Shown: positions 43,075 to 51,296 of the stretch, one piece after another | Position numbering within the stretch: position 1 is the first letter of the stretch | Layout of the letters: each line of letters opens with the position of its first letter | Origin: CAZOEL01 sp964578835 | GTDB taxonomy: Bacteria; Desulfobacterota; Syntrophobacteria; Syntrophobacterales; Syntrophobacteraceae | Length of the DNA: 64,000 bases | Assembly: GCA_964578835.1 (NCBI GenBank) | Contig: CAZOEL010000004.1 | Location: forward strand, 1-64,000 | Direction: 5' to 3' | The notes under the pieces: generated by a model | Told to the model about the DNA's origin: nothing | Database searches by the model: none | Seen by the model: only the letters and a program-made list of their open reading frames with translations | Program-made: the position numbers and the translations under genes

Positions 43075-43451
43075 TCCTCCCAGTAGGTTGCCGCAGCGCC
43101 CGGAGCTTCAGAAACTTTGACTTTAGAGATCTTTACCCTATCCGAATTCAGCTTCTTTGAAAGTTCCAGAAAGAGAAATCTCGCAACGTTTTCAGAAGTG
43201 GGGTTGACCCCTTCGAAAGCCGGTAGATCATTCAAATCGTAATGATCCATGCCTTCCAGGATTTCCTTGACCGCCTGCTTGATATCGCGAAAATCTATCG
43301 CAATGCCGATATCGTTCAGCTCCCGACATTGCGCAAACGTCTCCACCGTCCAGTTGTGACCATGAACCCTGGCGCAGTTTCCAAGATACCCACAAATCCG
43401 GTGGGCGGCGGAAAACTCTGATTTTACATAAATTTCAAATATCCCGGGCAT
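43071..43451 (-). CDS. queD: 6-carboxy-5,6,7,8-tetrahydropterin synthase
   Basis: QueD turns dihydroneopterin triphosphate into 6-carboxytetrahydropterin, the second step of queuosine synthesis. The 126-residue protein has the zinc His ligands and active-site Cys in EFSAAHRICGYLGNCARVHGHNW (residues about 12-34, split here by length) and the acid in DHYDLNDLPAF and PTSENVARFLF. It overlaps queE by 4 nt and starts 33 nt after cysS. The GTP cyclohydrolase that feeds it is not in the window. Confidence 0.92.
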   Translation of the reverse strand: MPGIFEIYVKSEFSAAHRICGYLGNCARVHGHNWTVETFAQCRELNDIGIAIDFRDIKQAVKEILEGMDHYDLNDLPAFEGVNPTSENVARFLFLELSKKLNSDRVKISKVKVSEAPGAAATYWEE

Positions 43452-43484
43452 CTAAGCTCCCAATCGTCTCAAGCCTCAGCTATC

Positions 43485-44969
43485 TCAGACAGCAACCCGC
43501 CAGCGCGTTCCTACAGGGGAGTCCTCCAGCTGAATTCGCCTCTCCTCGAGCTCTGTCCGAATCCGGTCCGCTTCAGCGAAATTTCTGGCCTGCCTGGCCT
43601 GATGACGAAGCTCGATCATCTTCTCCACCTCTTCTTCCGTAAGACCGGTGGATTTGATCTTGAGCTTCTTCTGCTCTTCGAAAAAGACTTGAGGATCTCT
43701 CACGAGAAGGCCGAGGATACGGGAATGCGCCTCGAGGGTTTCGCCGGCTTTCCACGCCAGGATAGCGGCAGGCCCCTTGAGCTTCTTCTGTCCGAATTTA
43801 TCGAGGAATCGCTGCAGGTGACGCTGCAGGCCATAGAGGCGTCCAATCGCCTGGGCAGAGTTGAAGTCGTTATCCATCGCTTCTTGAAAAGCCTGGGGAA
43901 CTGCTGTGATTTCACTGAACAATTCCAGGTCTTGACTCTTGAGCGCCTTTTCCGCGGCGTCCTGTCCTTCGGCATCCGCAGCGCGGTCCTTCACGGCGGC
44001 AAGAGTGCTGTAAAACTTTTCAACGCCACGTTCCGCCTCGGCAATGCTCTCATCGGAAAAATCGACGGGACTCCTGTAATGCTTGCTCAAAACAAAAAGG
44101 CGAAGCGATTCCGGATGAATACGCTCGAGAACATCCCGAATGGTGAAAAAGTTGCCGAGCGATTTGGACATCTTTTCATTATTTATGTTAACGAAGCCAT
44201 TATGAAGCCAGTAGCGCACGAAAGGCGATTCGAACGCCCCTTCGCTCTGGGCTATCTCGTTTTCATGGTGGGGAAAAACAAGGTCTTTGCCGCCGCCATG
44301 AATGTCAAAGGTTCTGCCCAGGTATCGGTTCCCCATGGCGGAGCACTCAATATGCCAGCCGGGACGGCCCATACCCCAGGGACTCTCCCAGAATGGCTCG
44401 CCGGGCTTGCTTCCTTTCCACAGCACGAAGTCGAGCGGATTCCGTTTGTTGGCGTCCACTTCCACACGAGCGCCGGCCATCATATCTTCGAGGCGGCGTC
44501 CCGAGAGCTTGCCATAATCGGAAAAGCGCTCCACCTCAAAATAGACATCCGATCCCGACTTGTAAGCAAGCCCTCTGTCCATGAGCTTCGATATGACCTC
44601 GATCATCTGCGGAATATTTTCCGTCGCAAGAGGCTCGAGAGTCGGACGCATGACGCCCAGGGCGTCCATGTCATCATAGAAGGCCCCAATATACCGGTCG
44701 GCTATGACACGATAATCGGCCCCTTCTTCATTGGCTCGGCGGATGATCTTATCGTCAATGTCCGTAAAGTTGCGGACATACGTCACTTCATAGCCCAAAT
44801 GGGACAGGTATCGGTAGATGACATCGAATACAATGGCGGACCGGGCGTGTCCGATGTGGCAGTGGTCGTAGACGGTAACTCCACAGACGTATAACTTCAC
44901 CTTCCCCGGCTCGAGGGGAACAAACTCTTCCTTGGCTTTTGTAAGAGTATTATATACCTGCAATCCCAT
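43485..44969 (-). CDS. cysS: Cysteinyl-tRNA synthetase
   Basis: The 494-residue class I synthetase charges tRNA-Cys. It has the HIGH motif in DHCHIGHARSAIVFD, the zinc-site Cys in YVCGVTVYD, the zinc-binding CS(A)MG segment WHIECSAMG, the KMSKS motif in NEKMSKSLGNFF, and the C-terminal anticodon-binding helices (IELRHQARQARNFAEADRIR). Length is normal. The start at 44969 (MGLQVYNT) has GGGAG at 8 nt; ATG two codons earlier is too close to it. It precedes queD by 33 nt, so the queuosine genes may be transcribed with it. Confidence 0.96.
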   Translation of the reverse strand: MGLQVYNTLTKAKEEFVPLEPGKVKLYVCGVTVYDHCHIGHARSAIVFDVIYRYLSHLGYEVTYVRNFTDIDDKIIRRANEEGADYRVIADRYIGAFYDDMDALGVMRPTLEPLATENIPQMIEVISKLMDRGLAYKSGSDVYFEVERFSDYGKLSGRRLEDMMAGARVEVDANKRNPLDFVLWKGSKPGEPFWESPWGMGRPGWHIECSAMGNRYLGRTFDIHGGGKDLVFPHHENEIAQSEGAFESPFVRYWLHNGFVNINNEKMSKSLGNFFTIRDVLERIHPESLRLFVLSKHYRSPVDFSDESIAEAERGVEKFYSTLAAVKDRAADAEGQDAAEKALKSQDLELFSEITAVPQAFQEAMDNDFNSAQAIGRLYGLQRHLQRFLDKFGQKKLKGPAAILAWKAGETLEAHSRILGLLVRDPQVFFEEQKKLKIKSTGLTEEEVEKMIELRHQARQARNFAEADRIRTELEERRIQLEDSPVGTRWRVAV

Positions 44970-45131
44970 TATCATTACTCCCTTGATGCAGATGCTGGAT
45001 ATCCCGCGCCCGATTTTTCCTCTCTAAGTCACATGCATCTTTCAGTATCGAGCATGCGGCATCGGATATCAAGATCCAATAACTGCATGCGAGCTCTCAA
45101 TATAATCTCTGCTTCGGGCCAAAAAGCCGAA

Positions 45132-45608
45132 TCAAGGAATCGCGATCAAAAGGGCCGTAGCATAGGCGGCTACTCCCTCTTCACGACCGGCAAAGCCCAG
45201 CTTCTCAGTAGTCGTGGCCTTGATGCTGACAAGGTCGGCGGATACGCCCGCCGCACGGGAGACCGCTTCGATCATCGCAGGAATGAAGGAAGCAAGGCGC
45301 GGCTTTTGAAGCACAAGAGTGCTGTCTATATTTCCAATCTTGTAACCGCGTTGCGCGATCAGATCGACCGTCCGCGCCAGAAGAATAAGACTGGAAATCC
45401 CTTTGTAAGTCGAATCGTTATCGGGGAAATGACGTCCGATATCTCCCAGAGCCGCAGCGCCAAGAAGAGCATCGCAAATCGCATGAACGAGCACATCGGC
45501 ATCGGAATGCCCAAGCAGCCCATGCGTATGAGGAATTTGCACTCCCCCCAGGATAAGAGGTCTGCCCGTAACAAAAGCGTGGACATCGTAACCGAACCCT
45601 ACTCGCAT
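45132..45608 (-). CDS. ispF: 2-C-methyl-D-erythritol 2,4-cyclodiphosphate synthase
   Basis: IspF forms MEcPP in the non-mevalonate isoprenoid pathway. The 158-residue protein has the metal site GFGYDVHAF and HSDADVLVHAICDALLGA, the flexible loop with GDIGRHFPDND, and the C-terminal ATTTEKLGFAGREEGVAAYA. Start 45608 (MRVGFGYD) follows GAGAGGG; a TTG five codons upstream is rejected. It lies 103 nt after ispD, the normal partner order. Its products also supply the dimethylallyl group used by the UbiX enzyme elsewhere in the window. Confidence 0.95.
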   Translation of the reverse strand: MRVGFGYDVHAFVTGRPLILGGVQIPHTHGLLGHSDADVLVHAICDALLGAAALGDIGRHFPDNDSTYKGISSLILLARTVDLIAQRGYKIGNIDSTLVLQKPRLASFIPAMIEAVSRAAGVSADLVSIKATTTEKLGFAGREEGVAAYATALLIAIP

Positions 45609-45711
45609 GCCAAGCCCTCTCAAGAAAACGTCAATATAGACGTTGCCAAATTCAGTGTCTTCGTCGCGCCCTTTATGAAGGCCTCTTTCTCTGCAACTCC
45701 TTCATCAAAGA

Positions 45712-46410
45712 TTACGGTCTTTCGTTTAGAAAAAGCTCAGCAATGCGTAAATCCTCCGGAGTCGTCACCTTGATATTGAAGCGATCTCCTTCGATGACTT
45801 CGACAGGCGCCCCGAGACGCTCCATGAGACCGGCGTCATCTGTGGCGGACCACCCACGTTTTCGAGCTTCCTCGTAAGCTGCAAGCAGATCTCTTTTGCG
45901 AAACCCCTGAGGAGTCTGAACCATCCAAATGGAATCTCTGGAAAGGGTTTCCACTACGCGCCCTTGCGAAACGCGCTTCACGGTATCGGTTGCCGGCACG
46001 GCGGCAATGGCGGCGCCAGTCTTCCTTGCCGCCGCAAGGGTCTTCTCAAGAAGCTCACTGGTGACCATGGGCCTCACGCCATCGTGGATCAGCACCCACT
46101 CACAATCCTCGGGCAGAGCCATTAACGCGTTATAAACGCTGTCCTGACGCTCCGCCCCTCCCGCTACCACTCGTATGCGAAAATCCCCCTTAGACGGCAA
46201 GACGCATTCTTCCGCCAGCCTTTCAGCTTCGCTCATGTAATCCCGCGGAACGGCCAGGATGATTCCGGAAAGAAAGTCCGCCTTTGACAAGGCCTGCAAG
46301 GTATGCAGCAAGATGGGCTTACTCGAAACCTCAAGGAATTGCTTGGGTCTGTCTTTTCCCATTCTCACGCCGCGGCCGGCAGCGGGAACAATGGCGTAGA
46401 TCGTCGACAT
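45712..46410 (-). CDS. ispD: 2-C-methyl-D-erythritol 4-phosphate cytidylyltransferase
   Basis: IspD couples CTP to methylerythritol phosphate. The 232-residue protein has the nucleotide-binding start AIVPAAGRGVRMGKDRPKQF, VLIHDGVRPMV, AIAAVPATDTVKRV and TPQGFRKRDLL, all family hallmarks. Start 46410 (MSTIYAIV) is preferred to a TTG three codons earlier; the ribosome-binding site is weak. It lies upstream of ispF and just after the RNase P RNA gene on the same strand. Confidence 0.95.
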   Translation of the reverse strand: MSTIYAIVPAAGRGVRMGKDRPKQFLEVSSKPILLHTLQALSKADFLSGIILAVPRDYMSEAERLAEECVLPSKGDFRIRVVAGGAERQDSVYNALMALPEDCEWVLIHDGVRPMVTSELLEKTLAAARKTGAAIAAVPATDTVKRVSQGRVVETLSRDSIWMVQTPQGFRKRDLLAAYEEARKRGWSATDDAGLMERLGAPVEVIEGDRFNIKVTTPEDLRIAELFLNERP

Positions 46411-46463
46411 GAAATGCAAATCCGTAAATCGAAATGTAATGAGCCATAAAAAAAAGGTATTTG

Positions 46464-46858
46464 GAGCAGGTCATAAGCCGGGTTCTGTTCCCCTCGAATC
46501 CCGCCTCTTGGCGGAATGGAAAGGCGATGATCATTCCTCTAGTCCCGTTGTCGCCAGCGGGATCAAGCAACCAACCCGAGAGCTCGGACGGGCAGCCCTC
46601 AAACGCTCTCCTATTCGGTCTTGCTCCGGACGGGGTTTGCCTAGCTCCCGATGTCGCCACCGGGACTGGTGAGCTCTTACCTCACCGTTTCACCCTTACC
46701 TCGCTATCCGCATGGCGGTAGCGAGGCGGTCTGCTTTCTGTTGCACTTTCCTCCTCGTCGCCGAGACTGGGCGTTACCCAGCGTCCTGCCCTGCGGAGCC
46801 CGGACTTTCCTCCGATCCCAGCCGCAAAGGCGGGACCGGCGATCATCTGCCCTACTCC
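46464..46858 (-). ncRNA. rnpB: RNase P RNA, bacterial class A
   Basis: Read on the minus strand, the RNA begins GGAGTAGGGCAGATGATCGC and ends CCGGCTTATGACCTGCTCC, whose ends pair as P1. It contains the universally conserved GAGGAAAGTCCGGGCTCC, the ACAGAAAGCAGACCGCC region and GGTAAGGGTGAAACGGTGAG, marking P4 and the catalytic core. Length of about 395 nt is typical. It processes the 5' ends of tRNA precursors. Ends are estimated from P1 pairing. Confidence 0.95.
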
Positions 46859-47078
46859 AAATACCCAACTGAATTCAAATGAGGCCCGCTCCCCAAGCGG
46901 GTGGGCCGAAAACCTCAATTTCGACAGTAATAATAACTCTCTCCGCTCGCTATTCAATGCAAGGAAGAGCCGAAAGACATATCAAGCTCTTCGGAATGCT
47001 CCCCATAACAAAGGCGCCGCGACTTTGCAAGCTTTGAATGGAAATAAAGCCGCGAGTCGTCAAATGATTCGCGCGCGC

Positions 47079-47795
47079 TCATGATCCGGGATTGATTCCC
47101 ACGGCCAGCTCACATTTCCGCGTAAGCTCGTTGATTCTTTCTTCAAGAAGTAGGCGTTGCGCCTCGAGCTCATCCTCCTCAGCATCTCTCTTGATCTGTA
47201 AAGCCGGCCCAAAGGCAAGCGCAACCCTGGAAAAAGGCTTTGCCAGCACTGTTCTATCCCAACTGGGGAATTTCCAGCAAGGATTTGCGGCCATACTCAC
47301 CGGCAGCAACGGAGCTCCCGCAAAGCGGGCGAGGAGAATTACCCCTTTCTGCGCTACGAGCGGCGGCCCCTGAGAGCCATCGGCAATGAGTCCCGCAGAG
47401 CCGCCCTTCTTGAGATGAGACAGCATGCGCTTGAGAGCGGCGCTGCCGCCCTTGCCCACTCCTGGCGACCCCCTGGCGCAGGTATATCCTAAACGGTCCA
47501 GTATGCGCGCTATGAGCTCCCCGTCACGGCTGCGGCTCACCATGAGCATTCCATTTCTGTCCTTGAAATGGTAAATAACGGCTGGAAAAGCAAAGTGCCA
47601 GCACGCGTGAAGCACTACTCCGCCGTGGCTGAAAGCTTCAGCTTCGTGCTCCCGTCCAAGGATGCTGAAATTGCAGCTTTTGTGCAGCGCCTTGAGCATT
47701 CCGGCTATCGTGGCGGGGAGGAACGGCAGCTGGTCCGGATGAAGCCGACGAGCGGGCTCTTTACCCGCCTTCGATGCGGTTGTCTCTTTGTTCAT
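47079..47795 (-). CDS. DUF374 lysophospholipid acyltransferase-like protein
   Basis: The 238-residue protein fits the DUF374/LPLAT group: VVLHACWHFAFPA, the marker MVSRSRDGELIARILDRLGY, RGSPGVGKGGSAALKRML and LIADGSQGPPLVAQKGVILLARFAGAPLLPV. Members probably acylate lipid A-like or lysophospholipid acceptors at the inner membrane. Only a weak hydrophobic segment is visible, and the N-terminal 20 residues are charged. Start 47795 lies 65 nt from the divergent shikimate-kinase gene, so their promoters overlap in that gap. Substrate unknown. Confidence 0.8.
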   Translation of the reverse strand: MNKETTASKAGKEPARRLHPDQLPFLPATIAGMLKALHKSCNFSILGREHEAEAFSHGGVVLHACWHFAFPAVIYHFKDRNGMLMVSRSRDGELIARILDRLGYTCARGSPGVGKGGSAALKRMLSHLKKGGSAGLIADGSQGPPLVAQKGVILLARFAGAPLLPVSMAANPCWKFPSWDRTVLAKPFSRVALAFGPALQIKRDAEEDELEAQRLLLEERINELTRKCELAVGINPGS

Positions 47796-47860
47796 ATTAT
47801 TTTGGCCTTAATACGTTCCGGCGCATTTCATCACGCCCTTTGTTGAGGATGAAGCCCAAC

Positions 47861-48391
47861 ATGAGACCGATAAAAATAGCATTAATCGGCTTTCGCGCAA
47901 CCGGTAAAAGCCTGTTGGGAGAAATTTTGGCTAAAAAACTCGACTGGCGATTCATAGACATGGATGAACAACTGGTCTCCCATTTCGGAATGGACATTAA
48001 GAATTGGGTGGAACGTTTCGGCTGGGATTCATTCCGTAAAGAAGAATCCTTTCTTTTGAAAGAATTGGCAAGCTCTGAAAAGCTGGTCGTTGCAACCGGA
48101 GGAGGAATCGTTCTGGATTCGGCAAATAGAAAGCTTCTGAGAGATAGCTTTATGACTGTTTGGCTTAAAGCGTCCGCTGAAGCCATATTCGAGAGGATAT
48201 CGCAAGACCCGAAAAGCGATGCCCAGAGACCCGCCCTTACAGATCTTTCACTGAAAGCCGAGATCGACCGACTACTCGAGGAACGCTACCCCCTCTATGA
48301 AGAAAGCTCTTCTCTTTCCCTGCACACAGAAGATGCCTCGCCCGACGAATTGGCTTTCGAGATTGAGCTCTTGCTGAGAGAGCATCCATAA
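47861..48391 (+). CDS. aroK: Shikimate kinase
   Basis: The enzyme phosphorylates shikimate with ATP in aromatic amino acid synthesis. The 176-residue protein has Walker A LIGFRATGKSLLG, FIDMDEQL, a shikimate-binding FGWDSFRKEES-type segment, VVATGGGIVLD and a lid Arg in AQRPALTD. ATG 47861 (MRPIKIALIG) is used; an in-frame ATG at 47849 would add four residues. It is divergent from the acyltransferase gene. The symbol is by function; aroL is equivalent. Confidence 0.9.
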   Translation: MRPIKIALIGFRATGKSLLGEILAKKLDWRFIDMDEQLVSHFGMDIKNWVERFGWDSFRKEESFLLKELASSEKLVVATGGGIVLDSANRKLLRDSFMTVWLKASAEAIFERISQDPKSDAQRPALTDLSLKAEIDRLLEERYPLYEESSSLSLHTEDASPDELAFEIELLLREHP

Positions 48392-48761
48392 CGCGTTACT
48401 GCATTTAGCAGCATAAGCAATACTTAAACAATACTCACGTCCATCCAAATCGTGCAGTTTTTCCTCAAGTCTGGCCGTGCGCCTGTCGATTAATACACAA
48501 GCAGGTTGTCAGTATGATGACAATCGGCGGGGCAAAAAACCAAGAAACAGCTGAAAATATCAGATTGTGCAGAATGCGCCATAGGGTAATGGAGCCCACA
48601 CCGCCAAACCGTGTCGTTTGAAGACGGTAATGGAATCTCTTCAAGCGGCTTTCGTAGTTGGCTATGGGCAATGCTATCAAAGCAAAGTGTTCGGTTCTCG
48701 GCTCATACCATGTCTCTTTGTCTCGACAAGACGATTAACGGGATGATAGGAGCTATTGTTG
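48392..48761. other. Leader of the ABC transporter/chemosensory run; no gene seen
   Basis: About 370 nt between shikimate kinase and the ABC permease. No TPP, cobalamin or other familiar riboswitch core was found. A 71-codon minus-strand frame with one hydrophobic stretch has no support. AGGAG at 48748 serves the permease. The promoter of the long downstream run should lie here but is not obvious. Confidence 0.4.
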
Positions 48762-49457
48762 ATGCTGCCTTCTTTTCTTTGTAGTACTGGATCTTTTCCG
48801 GGCATCGAGCAAATAGGCGGCGCCTTCAATGATCTGCTGTCCAGCGGGGTATTGCTCCGACACGCTGTCGCAAGTCTTTTCCGAGTGACTGTCGCTTTCT
48901 ACCTTGCAGTCCTTACGGCTGTTCCTCTGGGCATATTTCTTGGCCGTCACATCATCGTCAACAGACTGGTGAACCCGATCGTCCAGTTCTTACGACCCAT
49001 ATCGCCCCTGGCCTGGATTCCCTTCGCCATGGCATTGTTTGGCATAGGCGACAAGCCGGCCCTTTTCATCATCTATCTGGCAAGCTTCTTTCCCCTACTC
49101 ATATCGACAGTGAAAGCCTCCGCAACGATTCACCCCATATACTTCCAAGTAGCTGCAAACCTCCAGTTCTCCTATGCGGAATCCTTGCGATTTGTCATTC
49201 TGCCCTCAGTCATGCCCTCCATAGTGTTAGCTCTCAGAGTAACCATGGGCATTGCGTGGCTGGTAGTGGTGGCGGCCGAAATGATCGCGGTCAAAAGCGG
49301 ACTCGGCTATCTCATAATAGACGCCCGCAACGCTCTCAGACTCGACTACGCCATTGTTGCGATGTGCGTCATAGGCGCACTCGGACTAATGCTTGATTTC
49401 GCAATGACGCGCCTTGAGCATATCGACTCCGTGAGGTGGGGACTTGAGCGCAAGTAA
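48762..49457 (+). CDS. ABC transporter permease, nitrate/sulfonate/taurine type
   Basis: The 231-residue inner-membrane protein matches SsuC/TauC-type permeases from the first periplasmic segment on: HAVASLFRVTVAF, an EAA-like loop QVAANLQFSYAESLRFVILP, MGIAWLVVVAAEMIA and GYLIIDARNAL. Compared with the about 260-residue family members it lacks the first N-terminal membrane helix; an in-frame TAG at 48747 prevents extension. ATG 48762 (or TTG 48756/48759) follows AGGAG. It overlaps the ATPase gene start. The substrate is an organic sulfonate, nitrate-like or aromatic anion by family; not resolvable. Confidence 0.83.
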   Translation: MLPSFLCSTGSFPGIEQIGGAFNDLLSSGVLLRHAVASLFRVTVAFYLAVLTAVPLGIFLGRHIIVNRLVNPIVQFLRPISPLAWIPFAMALFGIGDKPALFIIYLASFFPLLISTVKASATIHPIYFQVAANLQFSYAESLRFVILPSVMPSIVLALRVTMGIAWLVVVAAEMIAVKSGLGYLIIDARNALRLDYAIVAMCVIGALGLMLDFAMTRLEHIDSVRWGLERK

Positions 49458-50250
49458 GATTCGACTCGAAAAAATACGTGTGGAGTATTCCAGCGCCAAA
49501 TCGAAAAGATGGCTCGGTATGGGAAGCTGTAAGGGCAACGGAAGCCGCCCGAAGGTTATTCTTGACGATATAGACCTGGAGATCAACTCGGGTGAGTTCG
49601 TTTCCATTCTCGGCCACTCCGGATGTGGCAAATCGACTCTGCTGAAAATTATAGCCGGATTCACAAAGGCAAGCAGTGGAGCAGTCTGGATTGATGGCCG
49701 AAAGGTGAATGGCCCCCAAGCCGATCATGTATTCGTGTTTCAAGAAGGAGCGCTTTTTCCATGGCTTTCGATTACGGAGAATGTTGCTCTGGCTTTACGT
49801 TCTATCAAGGATGCCCGGGAGCGGGTAAAGAAGGCGCAATCCTATCTGGAGCTCGTGGCGCTCGATGGAGTCGGAAGCTATTACCCGCACATGCTTTCAG
49901 GCGGGATGAAGCAGAGGGCTGAAATAGCCAGAGCGCTCGCTGCGGAACCGGACATCCTGCTCATGGACGAACCCTTCTCAGGCCTGGATTATCTGACCCG
50001 GCTCAATCTTCGCGAAGAGATGCTCTACCTCCATGTGATGCTTCCCGAAACGACCATACTGTTCGTTACCCATGATATCGACGAAGCGCTCCAGTTGAGC
50101 AACAAGCTCGTCATCCTTGGAGAGCCGCCATCACAAATCAAATGCTGCCGCCAGATTGATGAGCCTCATCCGAGGACTCTCAACAGTGAATCGATGAGCA
50201 GAATGCGCTCATATATCTACCATCACCTCGGAGTCCACTCAGCTCTATGA
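49444..50250 (+). CDS. ABC transporter ATP-binding protein, nitrate/sulfonate/taurine type
   Basis: The 268-residue ATPase has Walker A GHSGCGKSTLLKI, Q-loop VFQEGALFPWLS, signature LSGGMKQRAEIARAL, Walker B ILLMDEPFSGLD and a switch His in FVTHDIDEAL. It is closest to SsuB/TauB-like proteins. The start is TTG 49444 after GAGGTGGGGA, inside the permease gene. It energises import together with the flanking permease and binding protein; its stop overlaps the next start (ATGA). Confidence 0.9.
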   Translation: MSASKIRLEKIRVEYSSAKSKRWLGMGSCKGNGSRPKVILDDIDLEINSGEFVSILGHSGCGKSTLLKIIAGFTKASSGAVWIDGRKVNGPQADHVFVFQEGALFPWLSITENVALALRSIKDARERVKKAQSYLELVALDGVGSYYPHMLSGGMKQRAEIARALAAEPDILLMDEPFSGLDYLTRLNLREEMLYLHVMLPETTILFVTHDIDEALQLSNKLVILGEPPSQIKCCRQIDEPHPRTLNSESMSRMRSYIYHHLGVHSAL

Positions 50251-51278
50251 TGCCTGCAACTCTGAACAACCTTTCTGTAGGAACGAGGGTGGCCCTGATC
50301 GCCGCTTTATGGCTCGCATCCATCAGCTGGATGCATGCGGCGCTCAACTCCGAACGGACCGCCCCGGAAACGCTCCGCATGGGGTACATGCCGGTTGTGA
50401 CCAACTTGGCGGCGCCTTTGATAGATCATGCATCCAGGAATTCGCATCTGCATTTCGAAGCCGTCAAGTTCGCATCCTTTGCAGAAATGGCTGAAGCATT
50501 TCGCGCCGGACACATCCAAGCCGCTTTCATCATAGCGCCTCTGGCCATTGCGCTCCATCAGCAAGGAGTTCCTTTAAAAGTCGTATACATCGGAAATCGC
50601 CATGAAAGCACCCTGGTGACAAACAAGTCGCTCCAGTGCAATAGCCTCACCGACATGATCGGAAAGACCATAGCAGTTCCCATACGTTACTCGGGCCACC
50701 TGCTGGCCTTGCGCCGGTGCCTGCGCGAGCGTGGTTTGAGCGCCGACTCCATTCGCACCGTTGAGATTCCCCCTCCCGACATGCCCGTTGCGCTGGCTTC
50801 AGGAGGCGTTGACGGTTACTTCGTGGGAGAGCCTTTTGCGTCCAAATCCCTTTGGGAAGGCTCAGCCACAAGGCTGCTGGATGTTGAGCAGGTTTGGCCC
50901 AACTTCATATGCAACTTGATGATTGTCCGAGAAGATCTTATTGCCTCCAAGCGCGAACAAGTTCAGTCCCTTGTCAGTGCGGCGGCGCGATCCGGATTCT
51001 GGGCTCGGGAAAACCCGGATGAGATGATCCGGCTCGTATCTCAATATTGGGGGCAGGACCCCGAATTTCTCCGTCATGTATTCGGTCAATCATTGGGAAG
51101 ATTTCGCTTCGATCTCTTTATCCCCATCGCTGAGGAAATGGAAGAAATCTCCCGCGAGATGGCTCTTGAAGGGCTCATGGAGAAGACGCCCGACATACGG
51201 GAAATAATAGAAGACAGTTTTGCGAAGAATGTGAAAACAGGACCAGTCGAGTCTATCGACGATATTGTAGCCAGATGA
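50247..51278 (+). CDS. ABC transporter substrate-binding protein (NMT1/SsuA-like)
   Basis: The 343-residue protein has an N-terminal hydrophobic segment (residues about 14-32, ALIAALWLASISWMHAAL) that could be a signal peptide or anchor, then a periplasmic-binding fold: LRMGYMPVVTNLAAP, EAFRAGHIQAAFIIAPLAI, GKTIAVPIRYSGHLLALRR, ALASGGVDGYFVGEPFA. It is of the nitrate/sulfonate/taurine group. The start overlaps the ATPase stop. The stop lies 18 nt before a CheB-like gene, so it may be co-expressed with the chemosensory cluster and perhaps present its ligand to that pathway. Ligand unknown. Confidence 0.84.
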   Translation: MMPATLNNLSVGTRVALIAALWLASISWMHAALNSERTAPETLRMGYMPVVTNLAAPLIDHASRNSHLHFEAVKFASFAEMAEAFRAGHIQAAFIIAPLAIALHQQGVPLKVVYIGNRHESTLVTNKSLQCNSLTDMIGKTIAVPIRYSGHLLALRRCLRERGLSADSIRTVEIPPPDMPVALASGGVDGYFVGEPFASKSLWEGSATRLLDVEQVWPNFICNLMIVREDLIASKREQVQSLVSAAARSGFWARENPDEMIRLVSQYWGQDPEFLRHVFGQSLGRFRFDLFIPIAEEMEEISREMALEGLMEKTPDIREIIEDSFAKNVKTGPVESIDDIVAR

Positions 51279-51296
51279 TTATTAGCCCGGAGGCGT

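Noticed and set aside
45033..45773. 246-codon + strand frame opposite ispF
   Set aside because: Antisense to ispF and part of ispD; composition is Arg/Ser-rich as in shadow frames and there is no ribosome-binding site.
48465..48680. 71-codon minus frame with one hydrophobic stretch upstream of the ABC permease
   Set aside because: No ribosome-binding site, no homology recognised, and located in the probable leader of the downstream run.
48392..48761. TPP or other riboswitch before the NMT1-like ABC genes
   Set aside because: No conserved thi-box core (CTGAGA or the paired GAAC/GGATAATGCC region) or other familiar aptamer was found.
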